64,000 bases of DNA from Pegoplata infirma (taxonomy: Eukaryota > Arthropoda > Insecta > Diptera > Anthomyiidae), in NCBI GenBank assembly GCA_963921195.1, contig OY992536.1, forward strand, positions 90,191,007-90,255,006, given 5' to 3'. Positions 45,791 to 57,200 of this stretch are shown here, piece by piece; the first letter of the stretch is position 1, and every line of letters begins with the position of its first letter. The notes under the pieces are model-generated. The model saw nothing but the letters and a program-made list of their open reading frames with translations, ran no database searches and was not told the DNA's origin. Both the position numbers and the translations under genes were made by a program.

Positions 45791-46022
45791 GGTGCATTTA
45801 AGGGTTAATATGTTCTAAGACAAGAACTGCCATCAAATTTCACTGAAGACATCATTTTTCTCAGAAGTCCCCCCACATGTAAACAAGACTATTTGCAAAA
45901 CCAAAAAACTAGGCGAAAAAATCCGGTCCTAGACCGATATTTCGATGAGTTACAAACGGAATGACAAACATATATATACAATCTATCACTACACCGAACC
46001 AAATCGAATAGGAAAAATAAAG

Positions 46023-47699
46023 GTTGGCAATCGAAACGAATAACGGTATCGATATCGGTATTGGTATCATTTTTTTATTTATTTCGGTATCGGTATCGGT
46101 TACGGTATTTGAGTTGAATCGGTTACGGTATTACCGATACTGAAACGTCAATACCGGTACGTACCGCTATTATCGAAAAAATGCTAAAAATATAAAAAAA
46201 CATATGAAAACTTTTAAAAAATTGTAAAAACAAGTAGAAAAGTTAAATTCGACATGGACGAATCCATCAATACCCACCACAATGCCCTTCTAAAGTGATA
46301 GTTAATTTTCTAACTTGAATCAAATTAACAATTTTGATTAGAAATATTTTATTTTGAGTAAAAATCTTTTTTTAGTCATTTTTGAAAAAAAAAAAAAATG
46401 ACAACATTTTTTTTGAGTGTAATTTTTTTTTCGAGTGTAAGTTTTTTTTGTTTTAGTTTAACAATTTTTGTGAGTGACAAGAATACTTTGTAAAATAATT
46501 TCCTGACTTATCAATTTTTTTAAAGCTGGTTTAACAGTTTTTTCAACAAGTGAATTTAAGGTGAAACCAATCTGAAATTCACGGTTTTCTTAATAACTTT
46601 TGAACCACTGGAGCGATTTGGCTGAAATTCAATACGAACTAGGCCAGGGGAACAGCAATTATAAACGCCAAGCTTCAGCATACTCAGGATTGTCTTTCGA
46701 AAGTTAGCATGTTTTTTTATTTCGAAAATTCACGAAAAACCCTTGCCGAAATTCAGTCTTTTGCTCATAACTTTTGAAGCACTGGACCGCTTTTGCTGGA
46801 AATTTTCCAATGTCTTTAGTACATAAATATAAGGCCGTTTCGATTTTTACCTTTCTTTTTTGTTTGAGTTCAAAGTGGTCCAATAAGTTTCTATTGGGTG
46901 TCAAAATGACTCCATAAAATGTATTTCCCTCGCGCATCGCGGTTAAAGTAAAACCCCCAACAAATTACATATTTCATCTTATTTCTAGGCAACCAAGTTT
47001 TTTTGTTGGTGTTATCTATTTGAAAAAATAGGTCCTCCATGTCTAGACAAGATCACATTCAAAAATATTGCAAACAATTTTTTTTCGTGAATTATGGGAC
47101 TTTTATGCACGATTTCTACGAGTTAAGCCACTTCAAAAAAGTATACTAAGGTGGAAAACCTCCTGCTAGTATTCCAAATACCATCCCCGAAGTCCTGTAA
47201 ATATCAAAAAAATCCTTGGACACCCACATCATGGATTAAATAAAAATCCCAAAAAAACTATACCATACGAAAGGGGTCCAGAAAGTTTCTATTGGGAGTC
47301 AAAATGAATCCATAAAAATTTCGTGAAAATCAATCATTTTCTTTTGTTCTCGGATCGCGGTTGAAGTATGGCTTTTTTAAAATTTTTACTTAGTTCACGA
47401 TGTGTGTGCCAAAAGATTTTTTTGATTTTTATGAGACTTCGGTGAGGCATTTGGAGTACGATTTTTCATTTACAAAAACCAAAAAATTTACAAACTTTCT
47501 ATTAAATTTTTTTTTTTAGAAAAACATGGTTTTTAAGAAAAACCGTTTCAATACCGGTACGTATCGATACCAAAGGAAAAGGTTTTTGGATACCGGTATC
47601 CGATACCAAAACTGAGTTTCGGTATTGGTATTGGTACCGGTATTCAATTTAAAGGGTTTTGAAACGGATAACGGTATTGAAAAGGTATCGATTGCCAAC
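46023..47699 (+). mobile_element. GTTGGCAATCGA-ended element rich in ATACCGGTA
   Basis: GTTGGCAATCGAAACGAATA at 46023; the right end ...GGTATCGATTGCCAAC stops at 47699, giving a 12-bp inverted terminal repeat followed by GGTATC/ACCGGT clusters. It is a nearly full copy of the family also at 22553-24545 and 28836-45737. The interior holds short CACGG and GAAATTCA blocks but no transposase. Confidence 0.65.
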
Positions 47700-48009
47700 A
47701 TTGGGAAAAATCAACAAAAATATTTTGTAGAAATTTTGTAATTATTTTTTTTTTTAAGATTCTACAAATTTTATTCAAATCCACAAAATTTCTCTGAAGA
47801 GGTATAATTGACTAAATTTCGTCAAATTGACTACAGCGTCACGAAAAAATTAATGTTTTGCGAAAATTATTTTTTCTACTGCAATTTTAATTAATTTACT
47901 AAAGCTATTAGTTTTTATGGCATTTTTGGCATTTTAAAAACGTCTTCAAAGTTTGCAAAACTTCATGTGAAAACGTGTTCAAATTTTGCGAAACTTAATA
48001 TTAGTAATC

Positions 48010-49905
48010 TTGTTAGTAAGTTCATAATTCCCGGTTCTGGTACTGGTTTCCCGGTTCTAGATACATTCCTGGAAATACCGGTGTCTCCGGTTCTGATTTT
48101 GGTACCAATTATCAAAAACAAAAAAAATCTTTAAAATAAAGGCCCGTACCAAAGAAAAACAAACAGCCTTACCATGGAAAAAAAATAAAATTAAAATCGA
48201 CTTTTAATTTTATTTCCATACAAATTAGAGGTATTCAGAGTCTTGTTGCCAGCCCTGGCAATGTAGCAAAAGAGTACTTCTTTCAAAAAATACATGTATT
48301 TTGAAAAGTAATTTTGAAAAGTGCTCTTTTACCACCAGTGCCAGGGCTGGCAAGCAAGACTCTGAATACCACTATTGTCTTTTTTTAAATCGACTTTAAA
48401 AAAATGTATAGAAATTTGAAATTTAAAATAGGCCTTTTTTGTTGGCATAATTATCAGTGTTCTACCATACAAAGTTCACGTGAGTGTTAACGCTCACAAT
48501 TCTAGAAGTTAAAAGTTAACTTGCATACATTGTGAATGATTCTCTTATTGTTAATGACTCCCCTGCAAACAATAGGGCGATATATCGTCTAAAAGATATT
48601 GCGGCGATACGAAAATTTATCATTTCAATAAAAAATCAAAGTAGTATTTTTATTATATCGCCGTTTTCTCATACGAACGATAAATTTGGCGATAAAGAAA
48701 ATAAAAAATATTTAAAATTTTTATTTCATTGTCAATATAAAATAAAATAACTTATCAAGCACAACAAGAAATCTTTAAAAGAATATAAATTTGGCCGAAA
48801 ACCACAAATGTGATTTCAATAAAAAATTCAGCGAATGTTGCGGATATATTTTTCAGGTGGATGCAAATGTTGCGGATATATTTTTCAGGTGAAAAAAATA
48901 ATGTCTATTTTCAGCTTCAGGGAATCGATATAGCTGTATCGCCGGTTTATCATTTTGGTGATATTCCGGCGATACATACAAATCTTTTTTTTTTTTTTCA
49001 TTTATATGATTATCTGGCGATATTGCCCTTTTATCGCCAAGAAGGTGTATCGCCGGCGAAAGGTGTATCGCTGGCGATACAAATTCGATAATTGCCGCAA
49101 TAACATTTATCGTATCGGCAATACAACCGGCGAATCGATGTCGTATCGTTTTGTTAGCAGGGTCTCTTTGGTATTAATAAAAAAAGATAAATGTTTTTGT
49201 GTTGCTTTCAAGCTAAATTGCATTTAATAAGCTAATTTTATCAATATTTCATCGAAAATGTGTAATATTTTACAAAACTATTCCAAACGACGCTAAATTA
49301 AATTAAGAAATTTATGGAAGTTAACGTTTCCTTTCTTTCGTTTTGACGCATGTTATTAATCAAAGTTTGCCAACAAAAAAGGTCTAATAAAACTTTTGTA
49401 AAAATAGACTTTTAGTTTTTCTTTGGCACGGGCCAAAAAGTCTATTTTAACAAAAGTTTTATTTTAAATTTCCCATTCATTTTTTTAAGTCGTTTTTAAA
49501 AAACAAAAACAATTTGTATAGAAATAGAATTTAAAGTCAATTTTTAATTTATGTTTCTTTGGTAAGGCTGAAAACGTTTAAATTTAGTAATTACACTATT
49601 TTAATCAGTATTTCAGATATGATTGTAAAATTATTTAAAAATCATGTTTTTTTTGTAAAATTTATAAAAAAATGGAATTGGTGTTTTTAACATATTTTGT
49701 ATTTTTCAAAACTAAAAGATATAATTTCAATTCTAAAAAGCTTTTCATAATGCACATACCGGTAGTCCTGGAAATACCATCAGAACTGGAACCGGGAATA
49801 CCGGTATTTCCGGGAATTATTTAAGAACCAGGAAACCGGTACCAATTTTCGGTAATACCGAGAACCGGGATTTCCGGTACTACGGTACTGACCGTTGGCT
49901 CTAGC
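48010..49905. mobile_element. nested small repeats downstream of SCOC (CCGGTTCT-type outer arms)
   Basis: Outer arms rich in CCCGGTTCTGG and ATACCGGT at 48030-48120 and 49755-49890 are loosely inverted. Inside, GGCCCGTACCAAAGAAAAAC (48140) faces its complement ending at 49434. Another element, with CCCTGCAAACAA/CCCTGCTAACAA ends (48561-49162), is filled with TATCGCC and GGCGATA motifs. Borders are approximate and no transposase is present. Confidence 0.45.
48227..48373. mobile_element. 147-bp MITE with GGTATTCAGAGTCTTG ends
   Basis: AGAGGTATTCAGAGTCTTG at 48227 and AGTGGTATTCAGAGTCTTGC in complement from 48373. The arms continue TGCCAGCCCTGGCA, itself palindromic. ATT is repeated outside (48224-48226, 48374-48376), and the related sequence at 16420-16440 shows the uninterrupted site. 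Confidence 0.65.
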
Positions 49906-50331
49906 ATGTACTCTTTTATTTTTTCTAAAAAGGAAACGGAATGAAGTAATTCACAATAGTAAACTGTTATACAAATGATGTCATATTACTTCATTAATTC
50001 TTAATTAAAAAATAAAAAAAAAAACCTATTTATTTATGTTTGATTATAAGCATGTTTGTTTTTATTTTATTAAAATAATAATTTCTTAAATAAAGCAAAA
50101 TTAAACATATGTTTGCTTACACTTAAAAAGGCATTTTATTGCAAATTCTATGTTTTTGTTTGTTATAATAATTAACTAATGTATTTGATAAAATATAAAA
50201 AATATGTATGTAAATATATAAATATATGTAATGATGAAAATATAAAACAAATAAACGTACGCAAAAATAATGAGACTTTCATAAAAATAAGCATATCGGT
50301 TAAAAGCAGCGTTTTTAAATGAAACATATTT
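49906..50331. other. AT-rich 3' flank of the SCOC gene
   Basis: Presumed 3' UTR and downstream flank of the minus-strand SCOC gene; a minus-strand AATAAA lies near 50136-50141. Nothing else recognised. Confidence 0.5.
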
Positions 50332-50672
50332 TTACTTCTTTTTGGAATTTGGGCTAGTTGACTGGAATACTGATGAAGCTGACATAAGGTTTTCTATATA
50401 TTGACCCAATACTTGATTTTCTGAACGCAATTTAAGATTTTCTTCCTTTACAGAGTCTACACGTTGAGACAGATCGTCTAAAGTATTTTGTAACTCCAAG
50501 ACCTGGGTTATTAGTCGAGCTTTTTCCTCCTTCTCATCAGGACTTATTTCCGGATCCAAGGAATTATGTGAATCAGGTGTCGAACTACGATTGGTAAATG
50601 AGGACCTTAGGGAATCCATAGAATGACCATTAGGCATATTGGTACAATGTTGATCGTCATCATGGATGATTA
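50332..50672 (-). CDS. scoco: short coiled-coil protein (SCOC/scoco), exon 2
   Basis: Encodes the body of the protein. A Ser/Asp/Asn-rich linker is followed by a heptad coiled coil of about 60 residues: [24 protein letters not shown] and [16 protein letters not shown]. This last block is almost invariant in animal SCOC proteins, and the short Lys-rich tail after S-V-F-Q-S is also typical. SCOC sits at the Golgi, binds Arl1-family GTPases and, with FEZ1, modulates autophagy in vertebrates; those roles are inferred here by homology. The acceptor is TTATATTAG (674-673 at 50674-50673). The stop is at 50332-50334. No lesion. Confidence 0.95.
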
Positions 50673-50725
50673 CTAATATAAAAATTAATTTAATTCTTGG
50701 GATAATTTTATTTTGTTTAACTCAC
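50673..50725 (-). other. intron of the SCOC gene (53 bp)
   Basis: GTGAGT donor (50725) and TTATATTAG acceptor (50673). It splits a codon after its first base, and joining restores one frame of 405 nt. The length is typical of small dipteran introns. Confidence 0.9.
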
Positions 50726-50789
50726 CCTGGGGATCATCATCGGCCATACATATTGGTTCTTGTTCTTGCAATTTATCGATTAGTGACAT
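50726..50789 (-). CDS. scoco: short coiled-coil protein (SCOC/scoco), exon 1
   Basis: Codes M-S-L-I-D-K-L-Q-E-Q and then, after a second in-frame Met (residue 15), an acidic A-D-D-D-P-Q segment. It ends ...CCCCAGG with donor GTGAGT. Together with exon 2 it makes a 134-residue protein, longer than the conserved coiled-coil core because of this variable N-terminus; vertebrate isoforms differ in the same region. Either Met could start translation. The first is preferred because the frame is open and conserved-looking from it. Confidence 0.82.
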
Positions 50790-51047
50790 AGTTTTCTTTA
50801 GCAGTTTAAAGTTAATAGTATTAATAAATATGTTTTTTGATGTATTTATATTTAAGAGATATATACAAATATTTCCAAAATTATTTTTCTCGATTTTTTG
50901 TTAAATTTTTCTTTAATTATGTCTTTCTCTTCTGTTTTAGTTTTCGTCATTCACCCACTTGCACTGTTGACAATTTGGTGCTTTTTTCTGCTAAACTAAC
51001 GTTTTTAGTTTGCGTCTAGCGTGGAAAAGTTTGGTTTGTTGTTTATG
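50790..51047 (-). promoter_or_regulatory. 5' UTR and promoter interval of the SCOC gene
   Basis: Only 258 bp separate the SCOC start codon from the first transposon end (51048), so the 5' UTR and core promoter must lie here or use transposon sequence. The region is AT-rich, with no clear TATA box; TTAGTTTGCGTCTAGCG at 51006-51022 is the least AT-rich part. Confidence 0.4.
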
Positions 51048-52348
51048 CACGCAAAAAAAAACTTGTGTCGGAGTGAGCAAAAATCTGGCATAATTTTACC
51101 AAAAATATGCTAAAACTACAACCGACGAAGTAGTTTTCGTAATTTAGCCAAAACACTTATGTAAAAAATTTTGAAGAAAATTCTAATGGTATTTAAGCAA
51201 AAACTTGGTAAAATATACCAAAAGAAATATGGTGAAATAAACCAAAATTATTTGAAAAGCTGACTAAAAATAATGCTAAAAATTACCACATTTATGCTAA
51301 AATAAATTTTCAATAAATTTTTGGAAAAATTTGTATATTTGTTGAATTTAAAATTTCCACAGAATAAATCCATATTAATATAATAAATGTTGCGTAGGAT
51401 TTAATTTACCACCGACCAACTGACCCTTTTTGTACAATTTTCTCGAGTGACTGCTGCCTACGCTTCTTCTTGAAGTAAAGGATCCGCTATAGCTTCACGA
51501 ATTTATTTAAAAGCATCCTGTAAAAATAGAAAATTATTACAAAACATAAATTTTTAATTTAAAAAATTGGTTAACCCCATTGGTCTCTTGGTAAGGAGGA
51601 ACACTTACTTTGTCATTCCATTTGTAACTCATCAAAACAGGTATGGACTCCCTTGGCTTTGGGTTTTTAGGTTTTAATTTTATAACTAAAGGCAGGATTG
51701 GTGTCCACGCTCTTTATTGTAGTGAAGGATTCTCCATAGCTTCAAAAATTTATTTAGCAGTACCCTGTAAAAATATAAAATTATTACCAAAGACTAATTT
51801 TTGACTAAAAATCTATTAAACCTTATTGATGTCTTCGGAATGCGGGTATACTCACTTTATCATTCCATTTGTTATTCATCGAAACATAAGTCTGGGACTC
51901 CATTGGTTTTTCTTACTGAATGGTGTTTTAAGTGATGAAAGCAAAATTAACTTTAACATTCTTTTATCTTACATTTATTTATCTTTTAGAAAACTAATTA
52001 TTTATTTTTATTTATGTATTAATTTATTTTTATTTTATATATTAATTTCCTTTTTACGTTTTTATAACACAAAAAATAAACGAACAACGCACGCGCACAA
52101 AAATACGAAATGAAAATGGCGGTCTGTATTTGTTTTGTTTTTTTGTTGTTTTCTTTCGATAAATTTTTGTGCAGGTAATTTGCGTTATTGAGCAAGCAAC
52201 TTGGTTATTTTACATAAAAAATGAATTATGTTACTTTAACATCGACTAGCATAATATTAGCAAAAATTTGGTAAAAATTTTTTTTTGGTATGAAAAAAGT
52301 TTTACCAAGTAGGATTGCTCAATCTTACACAGATTTTTTTTTTGCGTG
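51048..52348. mobile_element. mariner-like MITE, CACGCAAAAAAAAA ends (copy 1)
   Basis: CACGCAAAAAAAAACTTGTG (51048) matches CACGCAAAAAAAAAATCTGTG in complement from 52348, and both continue to GAGC. TG lies outside each end. The interior has two diverged copies of a block with CTTTGTCATTCCATTTGTAA and CTGTAAAAATA. A second, broken copy spans about 53800-59301. Confidence 0.65.
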
Positions 52349-52432
52349 TGTGTATGAACAGAACAAGCCCGGCACGACTTTTTCCATACGATTTGACAGT
52401 TAAAAACCTTAACCGGCACGACAAAAAATTAA

Positions 52433-52561
52433 CCCCCAGTTTCTGTAATACGAACGCTATTCGTTCGTGACGAATTTGTGTGTATTTTGTTATTGTAACA
52501 AAAACAAAATACATGCAAATTCGTCGCAGACGAATGGCGTTCCTATTACAGAAACTGGGGG
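52433..52561. mobile_element. 129-bp Harbinger-type MITE 1
   Basis: CCCCCAGTTTCTGTAATACG to its complement, flanked by TAA (52430-52432, 52562-52564). The arms form a nearly complete hairpin with ACGAACG and TTCGTCG blocks. The neighbouring copy of the host MITE (around 53100) shows the uninterrupted TTAAAACTTA target. Confidence 0.8.
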
Positions 52562-52570
52562 TAAAACTTA

Positions 52571-52699
52571 GTGCCAGTTTACAGAAGGCGAACGATACAC
52601 ACGAACGAAAATTTTACATGTATTTTGTTGTTGTTACAATATCAAAACACATGCAAAATTTTCGTTCGTGTGTATCGTTCGCCTTCTGTAAACTGGCAC
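52571..52699. mobile_element. 129-bp Harbinger-type MITE 2
   Basis: GTGCCAGTTTACAGAAGGCG to its complement, flanked by TTA (52568-52570, 52700-52702). The arms are almost perfect over more than 55 bp. It has the same length and related termini as MITE 1, only nine bases away. Confidence 0.8.
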
Positions 52700-53033
52700 T
52701 TAGAGTAGAAACAGAACAAGCCCGGCACGACTTTTTCCATACGATTTGACAGATAAAGGTCTGAACAGAACAAGCCCGGCACGACTTTTTCCATACGATT
52801 TGGCAGTTAAAAGCTCTGAACAGAACAAGCCCGGCACGACTTTTTCCATACGATTTGACAGTTAAAAACCGTGACCGGCACGACAAAAAATTAAAACTTA
52901 TTTTAATTTATCTCCGGGTTCTCTCAATCTCCCTCCCTCTCACACTCCAGGGTTGCCGCATTTTCACAACAATTTTTAATTTTTTCATTCACAATTCATA
53001 ACAAACGTACAGTAGTGCCAACTTAAGTTGTGA

Positions 53034-53418
53034 ACAGAACAAGCCCGGCACGACTTTTTCCATACGATTTGACAGTTAAAAACCGTGAGGCACGGCAAAA
53101 AATTAAAACTTATTTTAATTTATCTCCGGGTTCTCTCAATTTCCCTCCCTCTCACACTCCAGGGTTGCCGCATTTTCTCAACATTTTTTTATTTTTTCAT
53201 TCACAATGGTGTAATAAACGTACAGTAGTGCCAACTTAATCACATTGACTATGTGATAAGCGATTTTTTTCCGTAAAATTACTCTAATTTTATTAAAAGT
53301 TAGCACCACTGAACAAACAAATGACATTTTTTGCCGTCGCCGTCCCCCGTCATTGTTTTGGGCCTATATTCTCCGGCAACGGCAACCGTCCCCCGTGCCG
53401 TGCTTGTTCTGTTTCTAC
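53034..53418. mobile_element. full-length AACAGAACAAGC-ended MITE (~380 bp)
   Basis: AACAGAACAAGCCCGGCACG (53034) to CGTGCCGTGCTTGTTCTGTT (about 53415). The interior carries CTCCCTCCCTCTCACACTCC, AGTAGTGCCAACTTAATCAC and GCCGTCGCCGTCCCCCGTCA. A second copy starts at 53429 and breaks off at about 53800. Confidence 0.7.
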
Positions 53419-54293
53419 CTTCAAGGTAGGAACAGAACAAGCCCGGCGCGACTTTTTCCATACGATTTGACAGTTAAAAACCGTGACCGGCACGACAAAA
53501 AATTAAAACTTATTTTATCTCCGGGTTCTCTCAATCACCCTCCCTCTCACACTCCAGGGTTGCCGTATTTTCACAACAATTTTTTATTTTTTTATTCACA
53601 ATGGTGTAACAAACATACAGTAGTGCCAACTTAATCACATTGACTATGTGATAAGCGATTTTTTCCGTAAAATTACTCTAATTTTATTAAAAGTTAGCAC
53701 CACTGAACAAACAAATGACATTTTTTGCCGTCGCCCATAGTGACTCTGACTCTGCCGTCGCCGTCCCCCGTCATTGTTTTGGGCCTATATTCTCCGGCTA
53801 CCAAACACTAATTTTTAACTAATGTCCAGTTTCTCTATTACGAATTTTCATTTTCGTTCGTCCAAATGACATAAGAAAATCAATTTGAGGTTCTGTATTG
53901 CGGATGTCATTTTAGTCGAACGAAAACGTAAGAGTTGTCATTTTTCTTCATATTTTTCTGTTTCTACAACACGAATTGAAATGTCAAAAACGCCAAAACC
54001 ACACGAATGAAAAATACCATTCGTTTAGGAGTTTTTTGTGAAATATTTAACAAAATAAGTGAAAAATGTGAATTTATAACAAAAATAAGTAATATTAATT
54101 TATAAAATTAAAAAATGTGAATGTTTTATAACTAAATGCTTTGAAAAAAATGTGTATTAAAACAAATCAGTGAAAAAAAGACGGATTTGACCAATTTATA
54201 TTAACAATTTAAAAGCCACGGGTCATCATACAAATTATTGTTTTCATTTGTTTTTTATTAAAATTGTGTTAACTTTTTAGCTACACCCAAAAA

Positions 54294-57200
54294 AATAACT
54301 AGTGTTAAACAGTCTAATGTGACTTAGGTAAATTTTTTTTATATTGAGTTTAAGAAATTGCTCAAGTTTTAACTAAATTGTATATGACATTTATTTTTTA
54401 AAATAGCATTGTTTACAATATTAAATTTAACATTCACAAACTTGAATCTTTTACCTAAGTTTTTTTTATAAATATAAATAAATTTTATTCGATAAAGTCG
54501 ACATATTAATGCCACATTGTAAACAACACATTGACAACAAATTGTCTTTAATTTTTTATAAAATATATGTATGTATGTATGTATGAGGAACTAATTTATT
54601 TAATTAATTAAAAAGGTAAGCAAAAATAATGAGTTTATATATTTGATAAACGTATATTAACCAAAATATTAACTTTCAGTAGCAGACGGTGGTGGTTTAT
54701 TCGAACATTTGCGGCATCCGCCACGCAACTTGTAAAAATACATTACTTGGCCATAAAAAACATAAAACAATTGGTCTCCGGTTCGCAGTGTTGGTTCAAT
54801 AGTAGACACAAAAGCAGATCCAGAAAATGACTTGAGGTTTTTGATTGCAGATTCCGGTTAGTGATAATTCAGCATCTACAGAAAAAATTCTTTAGAAAAA
54901 TAGTCTCACAATATGGTACTTTCTATAGAACAATTGTCTCAGAATATGAAAATTGTTCTAAAGAAAAATTGTCTTAGAATCTATGATTTTTTCTATTGAA
55001 AAATTGTATCAGAACCTGAGACTTTTTCTGTAGAAAAATTGTCACAGAATCTAAAATTTGTTCTGTAGAAAAATTGTGTCAGAATCTGAGTTTTTTTTCT
55101 ATAGGAAAATTGTTTAAGAATTTACGACTTTTTTTATAGAAAAATTGTCTCAAAATGCAAGGCTTTTTCTATAGAAAAAATTTCTCAGAAATAGAGAATT
55201 TTTTTATAGAAAAAAATTCTAAGAATTACAGAATTTTTTCAATAGTAAATTTCTGAAAGACAATTTTTCTTTAGAAAATTTTTTGAAAGACAATTTTTTT
55301 ATAAAAAAATTTTCAAGCAATATTTCCATAGAAAATATCTCTAAAAACAATTTTTGTATAAAAATTTCTCAAGGAGAATTTTTCTATAGAAAATTTCTGA
55401 AAGACAATTCTTCTATAGAAAATTTCTTAAAGACAAGTTTTCTATAAAAATTTTTTTAAATACAATTTTTTATAAAAAATTTCTCATACAATTTTTCTAT
55501 AGAAAATATGTATTAAGACAATTTTTCTCTAAAAATTTCTCAAAGTCAATTTTTCCATAGAAAATTTCTTAAAGACAATTTTTCTCTAGAAATGTCTGAA
55601 AGACAATTTTTCTACAGAAAATTTCTGAAAGACAATTTTTCTATAGATACTTTCTAAAAAAAAAACAAAAAAATATCTAAAGAAAAGTTGTTTTTACGAA
55701 ATTTCTTACAGAATAATTTTCTATAGAAAAACTGTCTTTTCTATAGAAAAATTATCTTTAAGAAATTTTCTTTACAAAAATTGCCTTTGAAAAAGTTTCT
55801 ATTAAAAATTGTCTTTCAAAAATTTTCTATAGAAAAAAATGCCTTTAAGACATTTTCTATAGAAAAATTGTATTTGAAAAATTTTCTATTTAAAAATGCC
55901 TTTAAGACATTTTCTATAGAAAAATTGTATTCGAAAAATTTTCTATTTAAAAATTGTCTTTGACAAAGTTTTTATAGAAAAATTGTCTTTAAGAAATTTT
56001 CTATAGAAAAATTGTCTTTCAGAAATTTTCTATAGAAAAATTGACTTTCAGAAATGTTCTATAGAAAAATTGTCCTTGAGAAATTTTCTATAAAAAATTT
56101 TCTATAAACAAATTGTCTTTGAGAAATTTTTTATGAAAATTTTTTAAAAAATTTTCTACAGAAAAATTTTCTTTTAGAAATTTTCTCTGAAAACCTGTCT
56201 TTCAGAAATTTTCTATAGAAAAATTTTCTTTCAGAAATTTTCTGTAAAAAAATTGTCTCTCAGAAAAAATTTTTTTTTTAGAAATTTTCTATAGAAAACC
56301 TGTCTTTTAGAAATTTTATATAGAAAAATTGTTTTTCAGAAATTTTCTGCAGAAAAATTGTCTCTCAGCAATTTTCTATAAAAAATTGTCTTTGAGAAAG
56401 TTTCTATAGAATTTTTTTTTTTTTTAAATTTCTATTAAAAAATTATCTTTGAGAAGTTTTCTATATAAAAATTATATTTGGGAAATTGTCTATAGAAAAA
56501 TTATCTTTAAAAAATTTTCTATTGAAGAATTGTCTTTGAGAAATTTTCTGTAGAAAAATTGTCCTTAGGAATTGTCTTTGAGAATTTTTCTATGGAAAAT
56601 TATTTTTCAAAAATATTCTCTAGAAAAATTTTTCTCAGAAATTTTCTATAGAAATATTGTCTAAGAAATTTTCTATAGAATAATTGTCTTTGAGAATTTT
56701 TCTATGAAAATTGCCTTTCAGAAGTATTCTATGGAAAAATTGTGTTTGAGAAAGTTTCCATAGAAAGATTGTCTTTCAGAAATTTTCTACAGAAAACCTG
56801 TCTTTCAGAAATTTTATATAGAAAAACTGTCTTTGAAAAAGTTTCTGTAGAAAAATTGTCTTTGAGAAATATTTTATAGAAAAATTGTCTTTGAGAAATA
56901 TTCTATAGAAAAATTGTCTTTCAGAAACTTTCTATAAAAAATTTTCTATAGAAAAATTGTTGTTCAAAAATTTTCTATAGAAAAATTAACTTTCAAAATT
57001 TTTTTTAGAAAAATTGTCTTTCAGAAATTTTCTATAGAAAAATTGTCTTCCAGAAATTTTCTATCGAAAAATTTTCTATTGAAGAATTGTCTTTCAGAAA
57101 ATTTCTACAGAAAAATTGCCTTTCAGAAATTTTCTATGAAAAATTATCTTTGTGAAATTTTCTATAGAAAAATTATCTTTTTTAATTGGTTTAAAACCAA

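Larger units (their letters stand above)
28373..45803. mobile_element. outermost level of a nested cluster: piggyBac-like ends with TTAA
   Basis: CCCTTAAATGCAC (28373-28385) and its exact complement GTGCATTTAAGGG (45791-45803) are flanked by TTAA at 28369-28372 and 45804-45807. A 13-bp terminal repeat beginning CCC plus a TTAA duplication is the piggyBac signature. The 17.4-kb span is explained by later insertions (28836-45737 and its contents). No transposase frame remains. The pairing of two ends 17 kb apart is inferred. Confidence 0.5.
52353..52760. mobile_element. AACAGAACAAGC MITE fragments interrupted by two smaller MITEs
   Basis: Several copies of the end AACAGAACAAGCCCGGCAC followed by ACTTTTTCCATACGATTTG start at 52358, 52710 and 52763, with another at 52818. 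They are tandem and partial. The first is interrupted by the two 129-bp elements at 52433-52561 and 52571-52699. Confidence 0.6.
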
